A stretch of DNA of 64,000 nucleotides from assembly GCF_014839805.1 (NCBI RefSeq), contig NC_051140.1, forward strand, positions 13,289,826-13,353,825, in the 5' to 3' direction. Position numbers and translations under genes: made by a program. This DNA comes from Manduca sexta. Lineage: Eukaryota > Arthropoda > Insecta > Lepidoptera > Sphingidae. Below, one piece after another: positions 25,001 through 36,182 of the stretch. Under the pieces are notes generated by a model. That model had not been told where the DNA came from and made no database searches. It saw only the letters and a list, made by a program, of their open reading frames with translations. Each line of letters begins with the position of its first letter. The stretch's first letter is position 1.

Positions 25001-27035
25001 CATAATGATTTCTTATGTTTATGCGAATGTTAGACATTAAAATCTCGGTTTTTATATTATAATTTTATCTCGACGTTTCGAATACTTTGCGGCCTTCGTG
25101 GTCACGGAGCGGACTAAGTCCAAGTTTTATTTTAATACATAAACCCACTCTAACGTTAGTGTTAAGTCTTAATTTCTTAAAAATACTAGTTAGTATAGGG
25201 CAAATAATGCTGGTGCGTACCACACATTCGAATGGTTCCCGAGTCTGTTAATAAATACATATTCGTTAGTCGTCATGACGACGCAATGGTCGCACATCAA
25301 CAAAGTAAAAAAATATAGCACGTAATTAGTTTGTATCTATTAATTTGTCTCTTCAATTACCCTAATACAAAAAAAGATAACCTGTGTAGAATTGTATTGG
25401 TGTGAGTACTGCGAACGTGTCAGCTTCAGTTAACTTAAGCTTACTATACTTAGTAGTTAAAGTTCGTGGCTGTTCTTACTTCTGAGTTACCAAATACGAA
25501 GTCACTATGTAAAATTTTACACCGAAAATTGAAACAAATATGATCACATCATACAATCATAATAATTTCTTTCAACTCAATGACGAAAACCGTTATTCAT
25601 GTGGAGTTTAAACCTTAATAACCGTTAAACAACACCCCTTTTTCGAAGGTCGATCCCAGGCTAAAAAAAATAATTTGAGTATTCGTTTTATTAATATTAA
25701 CATCAAAATGAAAATGTTATTACACGGTGGACATTACATAAACACAAAACATTCTTATTCAATTATAGGGTCGCATTTAATTTTAGATAAAATCACTTTA
25801 ACCTTATTTTTATACGTGTAAAATTAGACACCCCAAACGCAATTTGGCCGTCTACTCCAAAGGGTTTATTTAAGTAGGGTAGGTTTGGTATCCTGTGAAT
25901 ACGAAATAAGGTGAGAGACGAGTGGAAATGTAGCACACCCGTGTAACGGATAACGCCTAATCCTCGATATCTTTAGCCACGGCCGGTTTTCCCCAAAGAG
26001 TAATTTTGGAAGCTGTGGGTACGTCCTAAACGGCCAATGATTTATTGAAGCGGTTCGAGATAAAGGCCTGTATAAAATAAATTGTTCACATTAAACACTG
26101 TTCTACCAAACTTCCTATATACAATTTCTTATTAAAAGTGAGATAAAACACAATAGTAGAAATAAATCAGCTCGGATGCACATTCTCCACGATTATGTCT
26201 TTGCTAGAGAAATTAGTAATTCTAGGCAAGTTCTACATTTTAATTAACAACTGTTGGAATCATAATAGCAATAGACTTTTCAAGACCGTCAATCCACAGT
26301 TATGTTTGAATATATATAAAGTATATTTCATGCTGATAAGTAAGTTTACCTAGCAAGTTGGCGCCTTGATCTCTAGCCGCGCCGGTGAGAGACTGTACGC
26401 GTTGCAGCAGCGACTCTCGGGACTTGGCCGGCGAGGATGGTGCGGAGGTGCCTCGCGAGCCGCCTCGCAGGTTCAGCGACAGGTCTCCGCCAGCCGCGGC
26501 AGCGGACGGCGCGGGCGGAGGACCGGACGCGCTGCCTATGCTGCCGCCTGTCGCTTTATTAAAAAACCCAAAATATTCACGTCAAACAAAACATAAAAGA
26601 ACTGTACGTTTGTCATTAGGCGACCAAGTAAAAGTAGCTGCTTATATTTACAGTTCATAAATCATGAACAGTTCTAAAAATGTTAATCTCTGAATAAATT
26701 AAGGTTAAACGACCAAAATTTACACCATTATTATTCTTGGTGGAATATAAGTACGTCTTTATTCCATTTCATCAAGTACTTACACTTACGCTGAGTAAAG
26801 TAGGTAGAAAGTAGGTAAGTTTGTAAGAGTAAAATAGGTAGAAAGTAGGTAAGTTTGTAAGAAGACGGTAGATTAGTTTGTAATATAAAATGTAAATGCT
26901 TACCCTGGGAGGCCGGCCTCTGATTCTGCGACTTGGGCTGGCTGGTGGTGGCCGGGCGGCCGGTGTAGGGGTCCACCTCGCCCTCATCGCACTCGGACTG
27001 CAGGTCCCCCGAGCTGAATCTGCGCAACGCCTCCA
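21923..27035 (-). CDS. Syn: synapsin, 5' half (6 exons; start uncertain, 3' exons outside the window)
   Basis: Exons in transcript order: 27035-26904, 26547-26350, 24950-24790, 24055-23970, 22735-22609 and 22027-21923. All are GT-AG with matching phases, about 270 residues. It reads LRRFSSGDL (domain A PKA site), then a Ser/Ala/Pro-rich linker with [20 protein letters not shown], then domain [60 protein letters not shown] and [17 protein letters not shown]. These match conserved synapsin blocks. Synapsin is a neuronal phosphoprotein coating synaptic vesicles and controlling the reserve pool. The frame is still open at 21923, so the rest of domain C and any domain E lie beyond the large intron that houses TIMP. 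No clear AUG was found. Confidence 0.93.
22609..22735 (-). CDS. Syn: synapsin exon, domain C
   Basis: Acceptor ccgtgaag, donor CCAG|gtattt. With the split Lys codon it reads [20 protein letters not shown] and then [15 protein letters not shown], the synapsin block KPDFVLIRQ ... G(L/V)PSVNSLHSVYNF. Confidence 0.94.
23970..24055 (-). CDS. Syn: synapsin exon, domain C
   Basis: Acceptor gacacag, donor CAA|gtgagt. It encodes [20 protein letters not shown] and GTKVTRCF, matching the [23 protein letters not shown] region of synapsins. 86 nt, phase 0 in and 2 out. Confidence 0.92.
24790..24950 (-). CDS. Syn: synapsin exon, start of domain C
   Basis: Acceptor catgtag, donor AAG|gtcagt. It encodes [20 protein letters not shown] and [13 protein letters not shown], matching the LLVIDEPHTDWAKYFKG and EIDIKVEQAEF blocks of synapsins. 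Enters with 2 nt of a split Gly codon, leaves in phase 0. Confidence 0.93.
24951..26349 (-). other. synapsin intron before domain C, no further gene seen
   Basis: AT-rich intron of 1.4 kb between the linker exon and the first domain C exon. I see no exon, hairpin or repeat of note. Confidence 0.6.
26350..26547 (-). CDS. Syn: synapsin exon, linker (domain B-like) region
   Basis: Acceptor gcgacag, donor CTAG|gtaaac. It encodes a low-complexity Gly/Ser/Ala/Pro stretch and then [20 protein letters not shown] and RDQGANLLG, a segment characteristic of insect synapsins just before domain C. GC-rich compared with flanks. Confidence 0.9.
26801..26868. repeat. tandem duplication, 2 x 34 bp
   Basis: The string taggtagaaagtaggtaagt and its continuation occur twice with a period of 34 bases (26801 and 26835). 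It lies in the synapsin intron shortly after the domain A exon. Each unit contains several gtaggtaagt-like strings. Confidence 0.8.
26904..27035 (-). CDS. Syn: synapsin exon with domain A (RRFS site); first visible exon
   Basis: It encodes [14 protein letters not shown] and then [20 protein letters not shown]. Donor CCCAGG|gtaagc after 26904, phase 1. The upstream border is best placed at gctcag|TGGAGG (27035), although the tract before it is pyrimidine-poor. Alternatively the frame runs up to an ATG at 27063 ([17 protein letters not shown]). Vertebrate synapsins begin only four residues before the RRR(L/F)S motif, so the true start is probably at or just before the codon split at 27035. The Arg codon AGA of RRFS is at 27021-27019. 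Confidence 0.85.
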
Positions 27036-28027
27036 CTGAGCTACGCGCCGCGCACCGCCACACCGCAGGGACACGCGCAGGAGGGACAAAACCGACACAC
27101 GCTATGTAGCCACTCGCTCTTAACTAACCTTAGCCGACAATACCTATACTGCTTCTATCATAAAACACAGTTACCACACCAAAACGCTAGGGCAGACAAT
27201 AGCTGTCTAGAGCTCTTAGCACGTGAAAGCGTTGAGGTTCCTTTGTATTATATTCACCATCTTAAATATAAAGCGACCGCGAGACTATTGAGCTCGAAAA
27301 GAGCTTAAATGCAATACCAAGAATTCCATTGGTTATGAAAATTACCTTCACTGCTGGTGGAATAACATCATACATGTAAGGCGAGCGTAACGAGCCCATT
27401 CACGACACGCCACCGTATTTTATCTTATGTTGATTTAAAACTCTTCTCACCTAACTATAACTATTCGATATTATTCAAAAATAGTAAGAGCAGAATAATA
27501 AATTCTGACTAACATCGGATTTGTAAAACAGCAACATCAAATCACAACATTGATATCCAGACTGAAGCGTCATGCACATATGATGAATTTCCAGTTGTTA
27601 TTAGTTGAAAGGAGACGTTCAACAAATAACAAGGTTAACGTGATCACCTAGATATATCGATGAGTGGTGCTACACGGTATGTCGAGTGGCAGGAGGGGCG
27701 GACGAGCGGAGTAGCGCGGAGAGGTCGGGACAGAGTGCGGGCAAGGGTAAAAGCTGCGCAGTGAAGCGGTTTGGCCTTTTTACGGTGCCGCGAATTATAA
27801 AAAAATACATTCGGAATTTCAACGTAAATTTCGTCGTGTAATAAGTGTTAATAACGTCGCCATATAGATGAGTCATTTTTGTATTGTACAAGTCGACTAT
27901 TTGTCTCTATTAAAAGAAAAAATATAAAAAAAAGGAGAAAGTAAATTATGTGATAAAACATTCCAACTTAAATATAGAAGTGAAAGTGAAGCTTAAAAAA
28001 AATAATCATGCAATATTAGAGAAAAAA

Positions 28028-28048
28028 TCATCATCATCATCATCATCA
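28028..28048. repeat. (TCA)7 microsatellite
   Basis: Seven perfect TCA units in AT-rich DNA upstream of synapsin. Confidence 0.9.
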
Positions 28049-28252
28049 ATTGAATTAATATACAGACACAAAAAACAGTTAAAGAGTGCAGCTGGCAAAT
28101 TTACAAAACATATAACGATTTCAGCATTGTGCGTATATTTCACAAAATTATAAATATAAATTTAAATACCTAACACTAATTAGGTAAACTTCGATAAACT
28201 TTCTCATATTATAATGAATATTGTTTTTAAAAATGTAATAACGACCATTATC

Positions 28253-28298
28253 ACTTATAATTGCTATTTTGTAGATGTACAAAATAGCAATTATAAGT
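28253..28298. repeat. perfect inverted repeat, 21 bp arms with 4-base loop
   Basis: Left arm 28253-28273 (acttataattgctattttg then ta) is the exact reverse complement of 28278-28298. Loop is GATG. A strong hairpin, possibly a foldback remnant. Confidence 0.95.
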
Positions 28299-28683
28299 AA
28301 TATGTGTTATAATGTAAGTTTTCCAATAACATACCTTTAAAATTAATACTGTTCTTTACACTTTACATAGTATTCTCTCATACATTTTTCGCAATTATTG
28401 AGTTTTAAGATTATTTGTACGGACACCTCCATGCATAATATGATTAAAAGTCATTAAGTATAATACGTATTTCATATTTATTGACACATTAAGAATCTCT
28501 TTAAAAAAGAATCTTGCAGACATTACGTATTTGCAGAGAAAGTACTGGTATACGGGCACTAGTTTACCCATTAACTTAGAATTACTCACACAATATTTAG
28601 AGGAAAGTTTTGCTCGAGGTGCAAATTCGTTATTTAACGTGTGCTTCGAAGTTGCCATACTGCACGTGCTATTATATACATAC

Positions 28684-28810
28684 CTTCGTTTCAAGTAATT
28701 GACATTGGAAGTGAATGAATTGCGGAAGCTTGAGAACGACAGGGTTGATGTGGTCGCGGCCTGTGGGCCACAGATTCCAGGACACCCGGACCGCTCTATT
28801 TTGACGTCCC
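28684..28810 (-). other. candidate exon of unknown gene or synapsin leader
   Basis: On the minus strand an open frame reads GRQNRAVRVSWNLWPTGRDH and continues to LLETK, ending at a good donor (AAG|gtatgt). The acceptor side (tttgtaag) is weak and does not keep the frame of the 30273-30363 candidate, because a TAG follows after four codons. Either one is a false call or both are untranslated leader exons. No family recognised. Confidence 0.25.
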
Positions 28811-30272
28811 CTTACAAACAAACATAATTAATAATATTTTAATATTGTAAATATGAAAATCTAAAATGTTTCGAGTTTTAATTGTTTTTATTTCTTTTTT
28901 ATAATGTATCGAAAAAGATCTCTCTCGCCGACGCAGCCACAAGCTACACCAAGTTCATAATATAGATATTAGCTCATCTACTTAGCATACGCTATCTTGA
29001 ACACCACACCCCTCTCTTCGAGGTACCTAACTAAACACACATTCCAAACCGTCAAGGAAAACGCTTTTAACGTATTTTTCTAACATAGTTTAAGTACGGC
29101 TTATCCATAATAAGTACCACTTCAAACCACGCTGAACGTTATATAACCAACGCACATACCATTTAAGATAGAAAAGGACAAGGGTTTATATAAACTTAAG
29201 AACAAAAAATATTAATATATTTATAGCATCAAAGTGCATGCAGAAGGTAACCTACTTTACTTATTTTTATCATATAAGAATAGGTTACACCAAGCATTAT
29301 CCGACCTAGGTTTCATACCAATTAACTCTTTAATACATTGCTAAGAAATCAAGAAAATAGTTTCTACCTGAATTCATTTTTTATTTATAATAATTACGTT
29401 TAATTAGTTCTTTCAATAATAATAGTCTTATAGTATAAAGCTTTGCTTGTGTATAAAATTTACTTTACCTTATAATATTAAACTGAGTTAGCATGAATAA
29501 CACAGACACACAGAAAGTTCTACTGTATACTTTAAATACGGAATATAACGTAACTTATATTACGTTAATTCAGTATTGTTTTCTTTATGCTTAATTTCTT
29601 TTCCATCCATTAGTTAGTTTTTCTATTTAGATCTAATAAATCTTCAAACATTTACACATACGGTCGCATTTATAAGTATGAAATAAAATAAAGCTTCAAT
29701 ATATGAAATTTTAATTACAGAGCTTTACGCCCGACGAACTGAAAGTATCCATACTAGTTGTTCGCGATTCACAAGTGGCACGTGCCAAGCCGAGCTGGCG
29801 CTGTTGTACAATTGTTTTCCAAAGTTAATCCGATAAATGGCATTGGGAATGTATGGCATTCAAATATAGGTTTCGTGTATTAATTATTTGTAAACTAATT
29901 GCTTTTTAACACACCAACTGTCGTGACTCGTGGCAGACAGTATGCCCGGTAACATTGTCCATTGTCATGACCTATCGCAATTTTTTATTATAACAGTTAT
30001 AAAATATAATATAAGTTGCACATTATGTATTAATTCTAACCATAACACTAATAAAGCATTTATTAAATGAAAATTAGTATATGAAAAACATTTCGTAGGT
30101 TTAAGTTAAAATTCATTCATAATTATAGACAAAGGTAATATAATACTTATTTCAAATGTAAATTTGACTTCAAGCAATATCTTATAAGAATATAAACTTT
30201 AATATCCTAACTATACCGTGAACAAACCAATATGAATCTGAAAGAGTTGTAATATTGTGATATTTCGCTTAC

Positions 30273-30363
30273 CTCGGGAATTCTACTCAAAACTTCGATA
30301 GTTGGTAATAAAAGCTGCGGAAAAGTTGACTGCGGTGCAAACGACTCAGTAGGGTTGGACACA
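30273..30363 (-). other. candidate exon of unknown gene or synapsin leader
   Basis: 91 bases on the minus strand with a good acceptor (ttttttacag) and donor (CCGAG|gtaagc). One frame is open throughout: VSNPTESFAPQSTFPQLLLP then TIEVLSRIPE. No protein family recognised. The other two frames have stops. It could be an untranslated exon of synapsin. Confidence 0.3.
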
Positions 30364-33300
30364 CTGTAAAAAATGTATATATTTAACCATAGAATAGTAT
30401 ATTATGTATAAAATTGTATATAAAATAAATATAACTTTCGCAATCAATTAAGACTACGGAGTGTTTTTTCGTGATATCGATAAAATACCAATTACATCAA
30501 TTCATAAAAAATATATATTCTATTTTAAGTTTGATAAAATAATAGATTATTTGTTTTAAGTCTTATTTACCATAATCCAAAGTAAATAAAAAATATGACG
30601 AATTGAGAACCTCCTACTTTTCTGAAGGCGGTTCATAACAGTCAGTCTTGCGAATATAGAGTACACTTGTCCTAAATCAATTTTAAAATTTAAATCTTGT
30701 TCGTTCTTAATAAAAAATAAAATTTTAAAGAGCCTCATTTTTAGCCTTACTTGCTAAAAAGCAATTGTTTACCATAAACAAATCGCATTACGAACGTTAT
30801 TTATTAGTCAATTTCTTTAATTTATTCAAGTCAATTTAATGCGTCTCATGAATAAAACAAATGAAGTTTTATAAATGAGTTTCTGCAATTCTTTGTTCAA
30901 AACTTATTTGCTCTGAATCGCGTTACTTGGAATAACAAAGTTATTTTATTGTAGAGGACGGTCCCGAATAATCGCTTTTCACAGTACATCTCGAATTTCG
31001 GTCAGGATCTGTGGACGTGACACTTAAGAACAATTTGGGATCTGTGAACAAACTTAAAACAATGACGTCACGTCTCGGCCTTGTTTAAGATATCTTAAAA
31101 TATATATAGGTACAAGGCCCATTTAGGTTATTGAGATCGAATTTATACTGAAATAGCTATTTCAAAGGTGGAGAATGCTGCTAAAATAGAAACAAAACAT
31201 TTAATGAAAAGCGTATTTCGTTCTATCAGACTGTTGAGTATAAATTGATGAATAAATACACGCATAACTCATATAAACATAGGAACTCCTGGTGCTTGAA
31301 TTAACTAAATATTTCATTATTCCAGAAGTACTGAGATTAAAGACTTGTGCTACGAGTCGTAGGAATGAAAAACCTAAAAAGAAATTTGTCAAGACGGTGC
31401 GGAAAGTATAAATCTTTCTAAGTTCATATCCAAATAATATTTTTTTAAAATAAATAGATAGGCATCTCTAGAACCCTAGCTGCGCAATAAAACATTTCTA
31501 GAGCTATAATTAAAGGAAAAATTCCTCATAAATTCAATCTATATAACAATTTAAAAAAATATTGGTCCATAAATGTACAAACATCAATAAAAAAATATGG
31601 AATGATCGCGTCAATGAAGAGCAAAAAACATTAATAATCCTTATATCCTACAATCCTTATACGTACATTCCGATTAAAATCATTTATATACATAAACCTT
31701 ATTAAATATCAGGAACTTTTTTTAAGGAATAAAAGGAAGTTTTCATGTTAGAAGAAGCAAGTGTTTGATTTTCTTTTGACAATATAATATAAAGACAGAA
31801 ATTTTGGGATTTTTTTGGGTTAACTACACATAGTGTTACACACACTTAATGCGCTTAAAATAAAACAAAACATGACAATAAACGGATCGACGGACAAATA
31901 AAAAATAGATCCACTTTAGTAGCAAAATTTAATTTTACAGACGGCTTTCGTTAAACAAACATTAACTGTGTAACATTTAAAGTCCTTTATCGACATAATA
32001 TGTACATACCTACGTATACCTTTATTGTACCCTACATAGAAAATACAAAATAATTTGAAGATAAATCAGTGAAACCATTCTTTCACCAACATCGAATATT
32101 TCGCGTTACGGAGTGGAAACACAAAGATTTTTCGATTTCTCCCACGCGACCGCGCCACCCGTTTTTCTTATGTAAGCTAACCCTGGGGACAGAAATCATA
32201 TTTCGTGTTTTCTGTCAGTTGGTTTTCAAGTAATGCCAATACTTCGTTTTAAATACAATTGACGTGCTTTACGAACAGTTAATCGTATGACCATAAGGCT
32301 ATTGGAAATACTTATACAAATAACGACTAAAGTTACATTACCTGTCGCGCAATTGCATATACAATTATAAATATGTACCGATTTTTATCATCCGTTCGTC
32401 GACACAATTACCTACTCCGATTAACGTCGAAGTTTAAAAGGCAATTTTCCATAAATAGCAGCAAAACAATTCATGGTTTCTAAATATAAAAGACTAAAGA
32501 TAGTACTGTACAGCTGGCGCATTACTCGAGCTAAAATTTATTATTATTTTTATAAACCCCAATCCAATGCGTTCAGAGAGACAATATTTAAAAATATTAT
32601 TTAAGTAAAGGTTAAATATTTTAATTGTGTAATTACCTAAATCTTATATGTAATAAATAATAAATTACGAATTAAATAGTATTAATAATAAGATTCTCGT
32701 ATCTCTAAGGGCAAAATAAAATATAATAGAATATAATGATAAGACATACAAATTAATAAGAACGAAACATAATTTCGGCACATAATCCTCAGCGTTTTTA
32801 TAAGCAGTCAGAGTTAAGTCAGTTTGAGCCCGAGGAAATGAACACAAAAACGTTCACAATTAATTTAGAAGACAGAATAATTTTTGGTGATTTCAATTAG
32901 CACTACATTACACAATTCTTAAAAAATATTTATATTATACTTTAGTTATATACACATCTAATACTTATATATTTTAGAATTTGAAATAAATATGAATTAT
33001 GGCAGTATAATATACCTACCTAAATAAGCCTCTTTGTATTAAACGGGTACCTAATAAACAATATAGGTTATTAATAAAGATATTAAATATAAATAAATCA
33101 TAAGCATGAGCAAAACAATCGAAGAATCTTATGACTAACATTATTCCGGTGAACGACTTAAAATTAAAACAAGGCCATGTTCAAAGGAGTCGCTTTACGG
33201 CATTACACTAAATAATAGGTACTAGTTTCAATTAATTATTACAAGTTTGAGAAATTAAAAAGACATAATTGTTAAGGTTTTAATACTGTTCCTATATGGT

Positions 33301-35535
33301 TTACGATTTTAGAAAATATTTCCTCAAGTCATTGTTATGAAATGCTATTAACAAATCCAAATAGAATAGCATCCTACAAACCCAGTGAGCAAACAGCACC
33401 CTTTAACTGCCTTCTGGCTGGCCGCCAACCTGACTGTGACGCTCTTCTATTACGCAAGGATCGATCCAGCGAGTGGAGTGCCAAACGCTGGCACATTCAC
33501 AAATAACCAGCGTGGAATATATAGCCCACGTATGGTATCGGCATTCGGCACGCGACACATGAACACCGAGGATTTTCGTTTGTAAAAATTGAAAGTGTCC
33601 CGTGAAAATGTTATTTCGTGGAAACATTTCGTGCTGATCCTACGAAAGATTGTAATTAATTTTACGTTCGTGTGGAAAATATTTCACCATTCATAACTGT
33701 CTAGCACAATAATTAATATAATTAAAGACAACAATGCTTTGTTCATTTTACATACGGTTTTATTACCACATAATAAATTTAATGTCTCCACCGAATCTCG
33801 CTGTGGTTTACAATAAAGACGGTTAAGAGAGTGCGAATCATTAAATTGCTTGGGCCGCCCCACCAGAACATGTTCAAACTAATAAACTTTATATGGTCAG
33901 TTTGGGCATCAAGTAATGGTCTACCAAACGCCGTATATTTTCTACGACGTATATTTGACGGCTATTATCAATACAAACACGGCATACATAGAAACAAAAG
34001 ACAGTACGCAATAGTTCGGCTCACAATCAAAATTTATTGTCTACCATAATCCAACATTATGAACTTTTAACTTCCCCTCAACAAGCGTATAAATTACTTA
34101 TCAGCGCATTCAAAATTACGACTTAAGGTAGATTTTTAATAAGATATTATAGTATACGATACAAATTGAATATTATAAAAATTGTATTAAAGTATGCAGA
34201 AATATTAATATCATACAAATTATACCTGTTCAATTCATATTTGAGTGGAATTTGTTAGCGAGACCAAATATTATAATCGTTTAATGCTTTTATAAATGTA
34301 TTATCTTTACCAAATAACATTAAAACGTATATAACATAGATTAAAACAGCTTCAATAAAAACGTTTTTAACTAATAACTATCACAAAAAATACTGCTAAT
34401 GTGTCAATCAAAAAAGCATCGGCTACAAACTCAACTCCGCCCAACGAGGTCATTCTTCGCCCTATATCTAACTTACTCCGTAATAGTCTAATTCAACCAT
34501 TTTGAGGTTTACGCCACTGATTCCGATCTTTATGAATGAAAAGCTACGTGTTATTCTAAATACAACTTTAAAATAATATAAGACGTAATAAAATGGAACA
34601 TTAAATATATTTTTTTGGATTACTTACAGATTATTCAGTGAACTCCGAGTCCGTTAATACAGCACTGGTTATGCGACAACGGATACGAAAAGTGGCCAGA
34701 AAGGGGGATGACTCCTGAAACACTGATGGGGAAACAGCGGGACAGCGCACGCCAAGTAAATATTGATTTTGGGCGGCTTCGTGCCCTTGCCGCAGTGGTG
34801 ACATCTTTACTCTGCCACATGACTCTCCACAAACGCATAGAGCTTACGGCGTTTACTTCAATCGCAGATAGATGTCGCTATCACTACAACCGTCAAACTT
34901 TTCAATATTTTTTTAACTTCCTTGGCACATTGGAAACCAACTACGTAAACAAGATTACATTATTTTTCTCTTGCAAGTCTTACTTTACTATACCAACGTT
35001 ATATCCGTAGGTGATCATACTAGAAATTTAATTTTTTTTTCTTATACTGGGTACTATTGGGTACTCATAGAATGTAACCGTAGAGTTGTGTTATTATTTT
35101 TGTAATATTTTTGTTTCCATAAAAATCACTACTCTTTAATAAAATACTAATCATATAACTAAAAAAATAATTATGTTATTGATCACCATAAATATTATAA
35201 GAACGTATTTTTTTCCTGCATATTGCGCCACTTTGTAACATGTTTTTTTATTTAATTAAGAAGCAGTCTTAATATAAATACGTTTTTTTTTAGTGTCGAA
35301 TTGATTAGAGTGCTGATTATCCAATACATTATATTTTAACATAATATTTTCAGGTATTATGATATGATTATGTATGATAGGTCCTTATAAATACTAACAG
35401 CTAAACGTAGCCATAGATACCTCAAACGTTTACCATAACATTTTACCTGACCACAAACGACCTCTAGGTTTAACCTGTAGAGTATGCAAAAAATATTAAA
35501 AATCCTTTATCGAATGGGATCCGTTGGTGGTATAC

Positions 35536-35660
35536 CTGCTGACAAATTTGCACGTGTGCGCGTGTGTACAGGTGAGCGACGCAGCTGTGGGCGTGTGTCG
35601 TAACAACCCGCCGCCACCGCCGCGCCGCGTCGCCCGCCTCCTACTCGCAGACGTTGCGTA
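35536..35660 (-). promoter_or_regulatory. GC-rich patch, candidate divergent promoter or leader exon
   Basis: A CpG-rich stretch (ccgccaccgccgcgccgcgtcg core) in otherwise AT-rich DNA, about 460 bases upstream of the ZP-gene start codon. On the minus strand it ends at a good splice donor (CAGCAG|gtatac, after 35536). It may be the first exon of a minus-strand transcript such as synapsin, head-to-head with the ZP gene. This is inference; there is no transcript evidence. Confidence 0.3.
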
Positions 35661-36042
35661 GCTCCTAATTAACCCGCATTCACACGCGCGTTACTTTATA
35701 TTTCATATTATAATCTATGAATCCTATGATAACAAGTTACGTGTAGCTACAATCAACAAAAGTGATGTTTCAAAGTCCGTGCTTCTCAACTCTGGTGTAT
35801 CCGCATTAATTTTACAATTAGCATTTATCAATATATCCTACAAAACTACAAACCGAATCGACAAATCTTTTTATTCATATGCCGAAAGTACAACTACTAT
35901 AATTCTTTTAGTGGCGGCAAATAACTTAAAACTAAGGCCCGAAACGTAATGTGCAGTGTGAACGCAGCCATTCACAGAAAGTAAAGTTTGTATGGTCGCG
36001 GTAGAGCAGTGTGGCTCCGTGCGGCGTACCGACCGGTCCGTA

Positions 36043-36054
36043 ATGGCGCGTTGA
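36043..36054 (+). promoter_or_regulatory. upstream ORF (ATG GCG CGT TGA) before the ZP-domain gene
   Basis: A three-codon upstream ORF about 70 bases before the main ATG at 36123, in a GC-rich segment likely to be 5' UTR. It could dampen translation of the main frame if transcription starts upstream of it. Confidence 0.4.
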
Positions 36055-36122
36055 CGACTTGCACCGCGATCCTGCTGTCAAACTGACAAGTGTTAAAGCC
36101 GGTGACAACTGATTGGAACAAC

Positions 36123-36182
36123 ATGTGGCGGTTGTGGAGCTGCGTCCTCGCCAGCGCGCTGCTGGCGGCCGTACGTGCACAG
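36123..36182 (+). CDS. ZP-protein exon 1 (signal peptide)
   Basis: 60 nt exon, exactly a signal peptide in phase 0, donor CACAG|gtaacc. The next exon in frame begins NTESTGE, which fits cleavage after VRA or VRAQ. Linking it to the exon 11.8 kb away is inference, supported by strand, phase and the need for a signal peptide. Opposite-strand open frames here are shadows. Confidence 0.8.

Larger units (their letters stand above)
27036..35535. other. non-coding DNA upstream of synapsin with only weak exon candidates
   Basis: 8.5 kb without a recognised protein exon. It contains two weak minus-strand exon candidates (28684-28810 and 30273-30363), a perfect hairpin (28253-28298) and a short TCA repeat (28028-28048). 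Open frames at 33385-33627 and 34635-35010 exist on both strands at once and match nothing I recognise. Confidence 0.5.

Noticed and set aside
33385..33627. Open frames of 66 and 74 codons on opposite strands
   Set aside because: No family resemblance, and both strands are open over the same bases.
34635..35010. 100-codon plus-strand frame and 67-codon minus-strand frame
   Set aside because: The C-terminal half is low-complexity AT-rich translation; no homology recognised and no exon borders.
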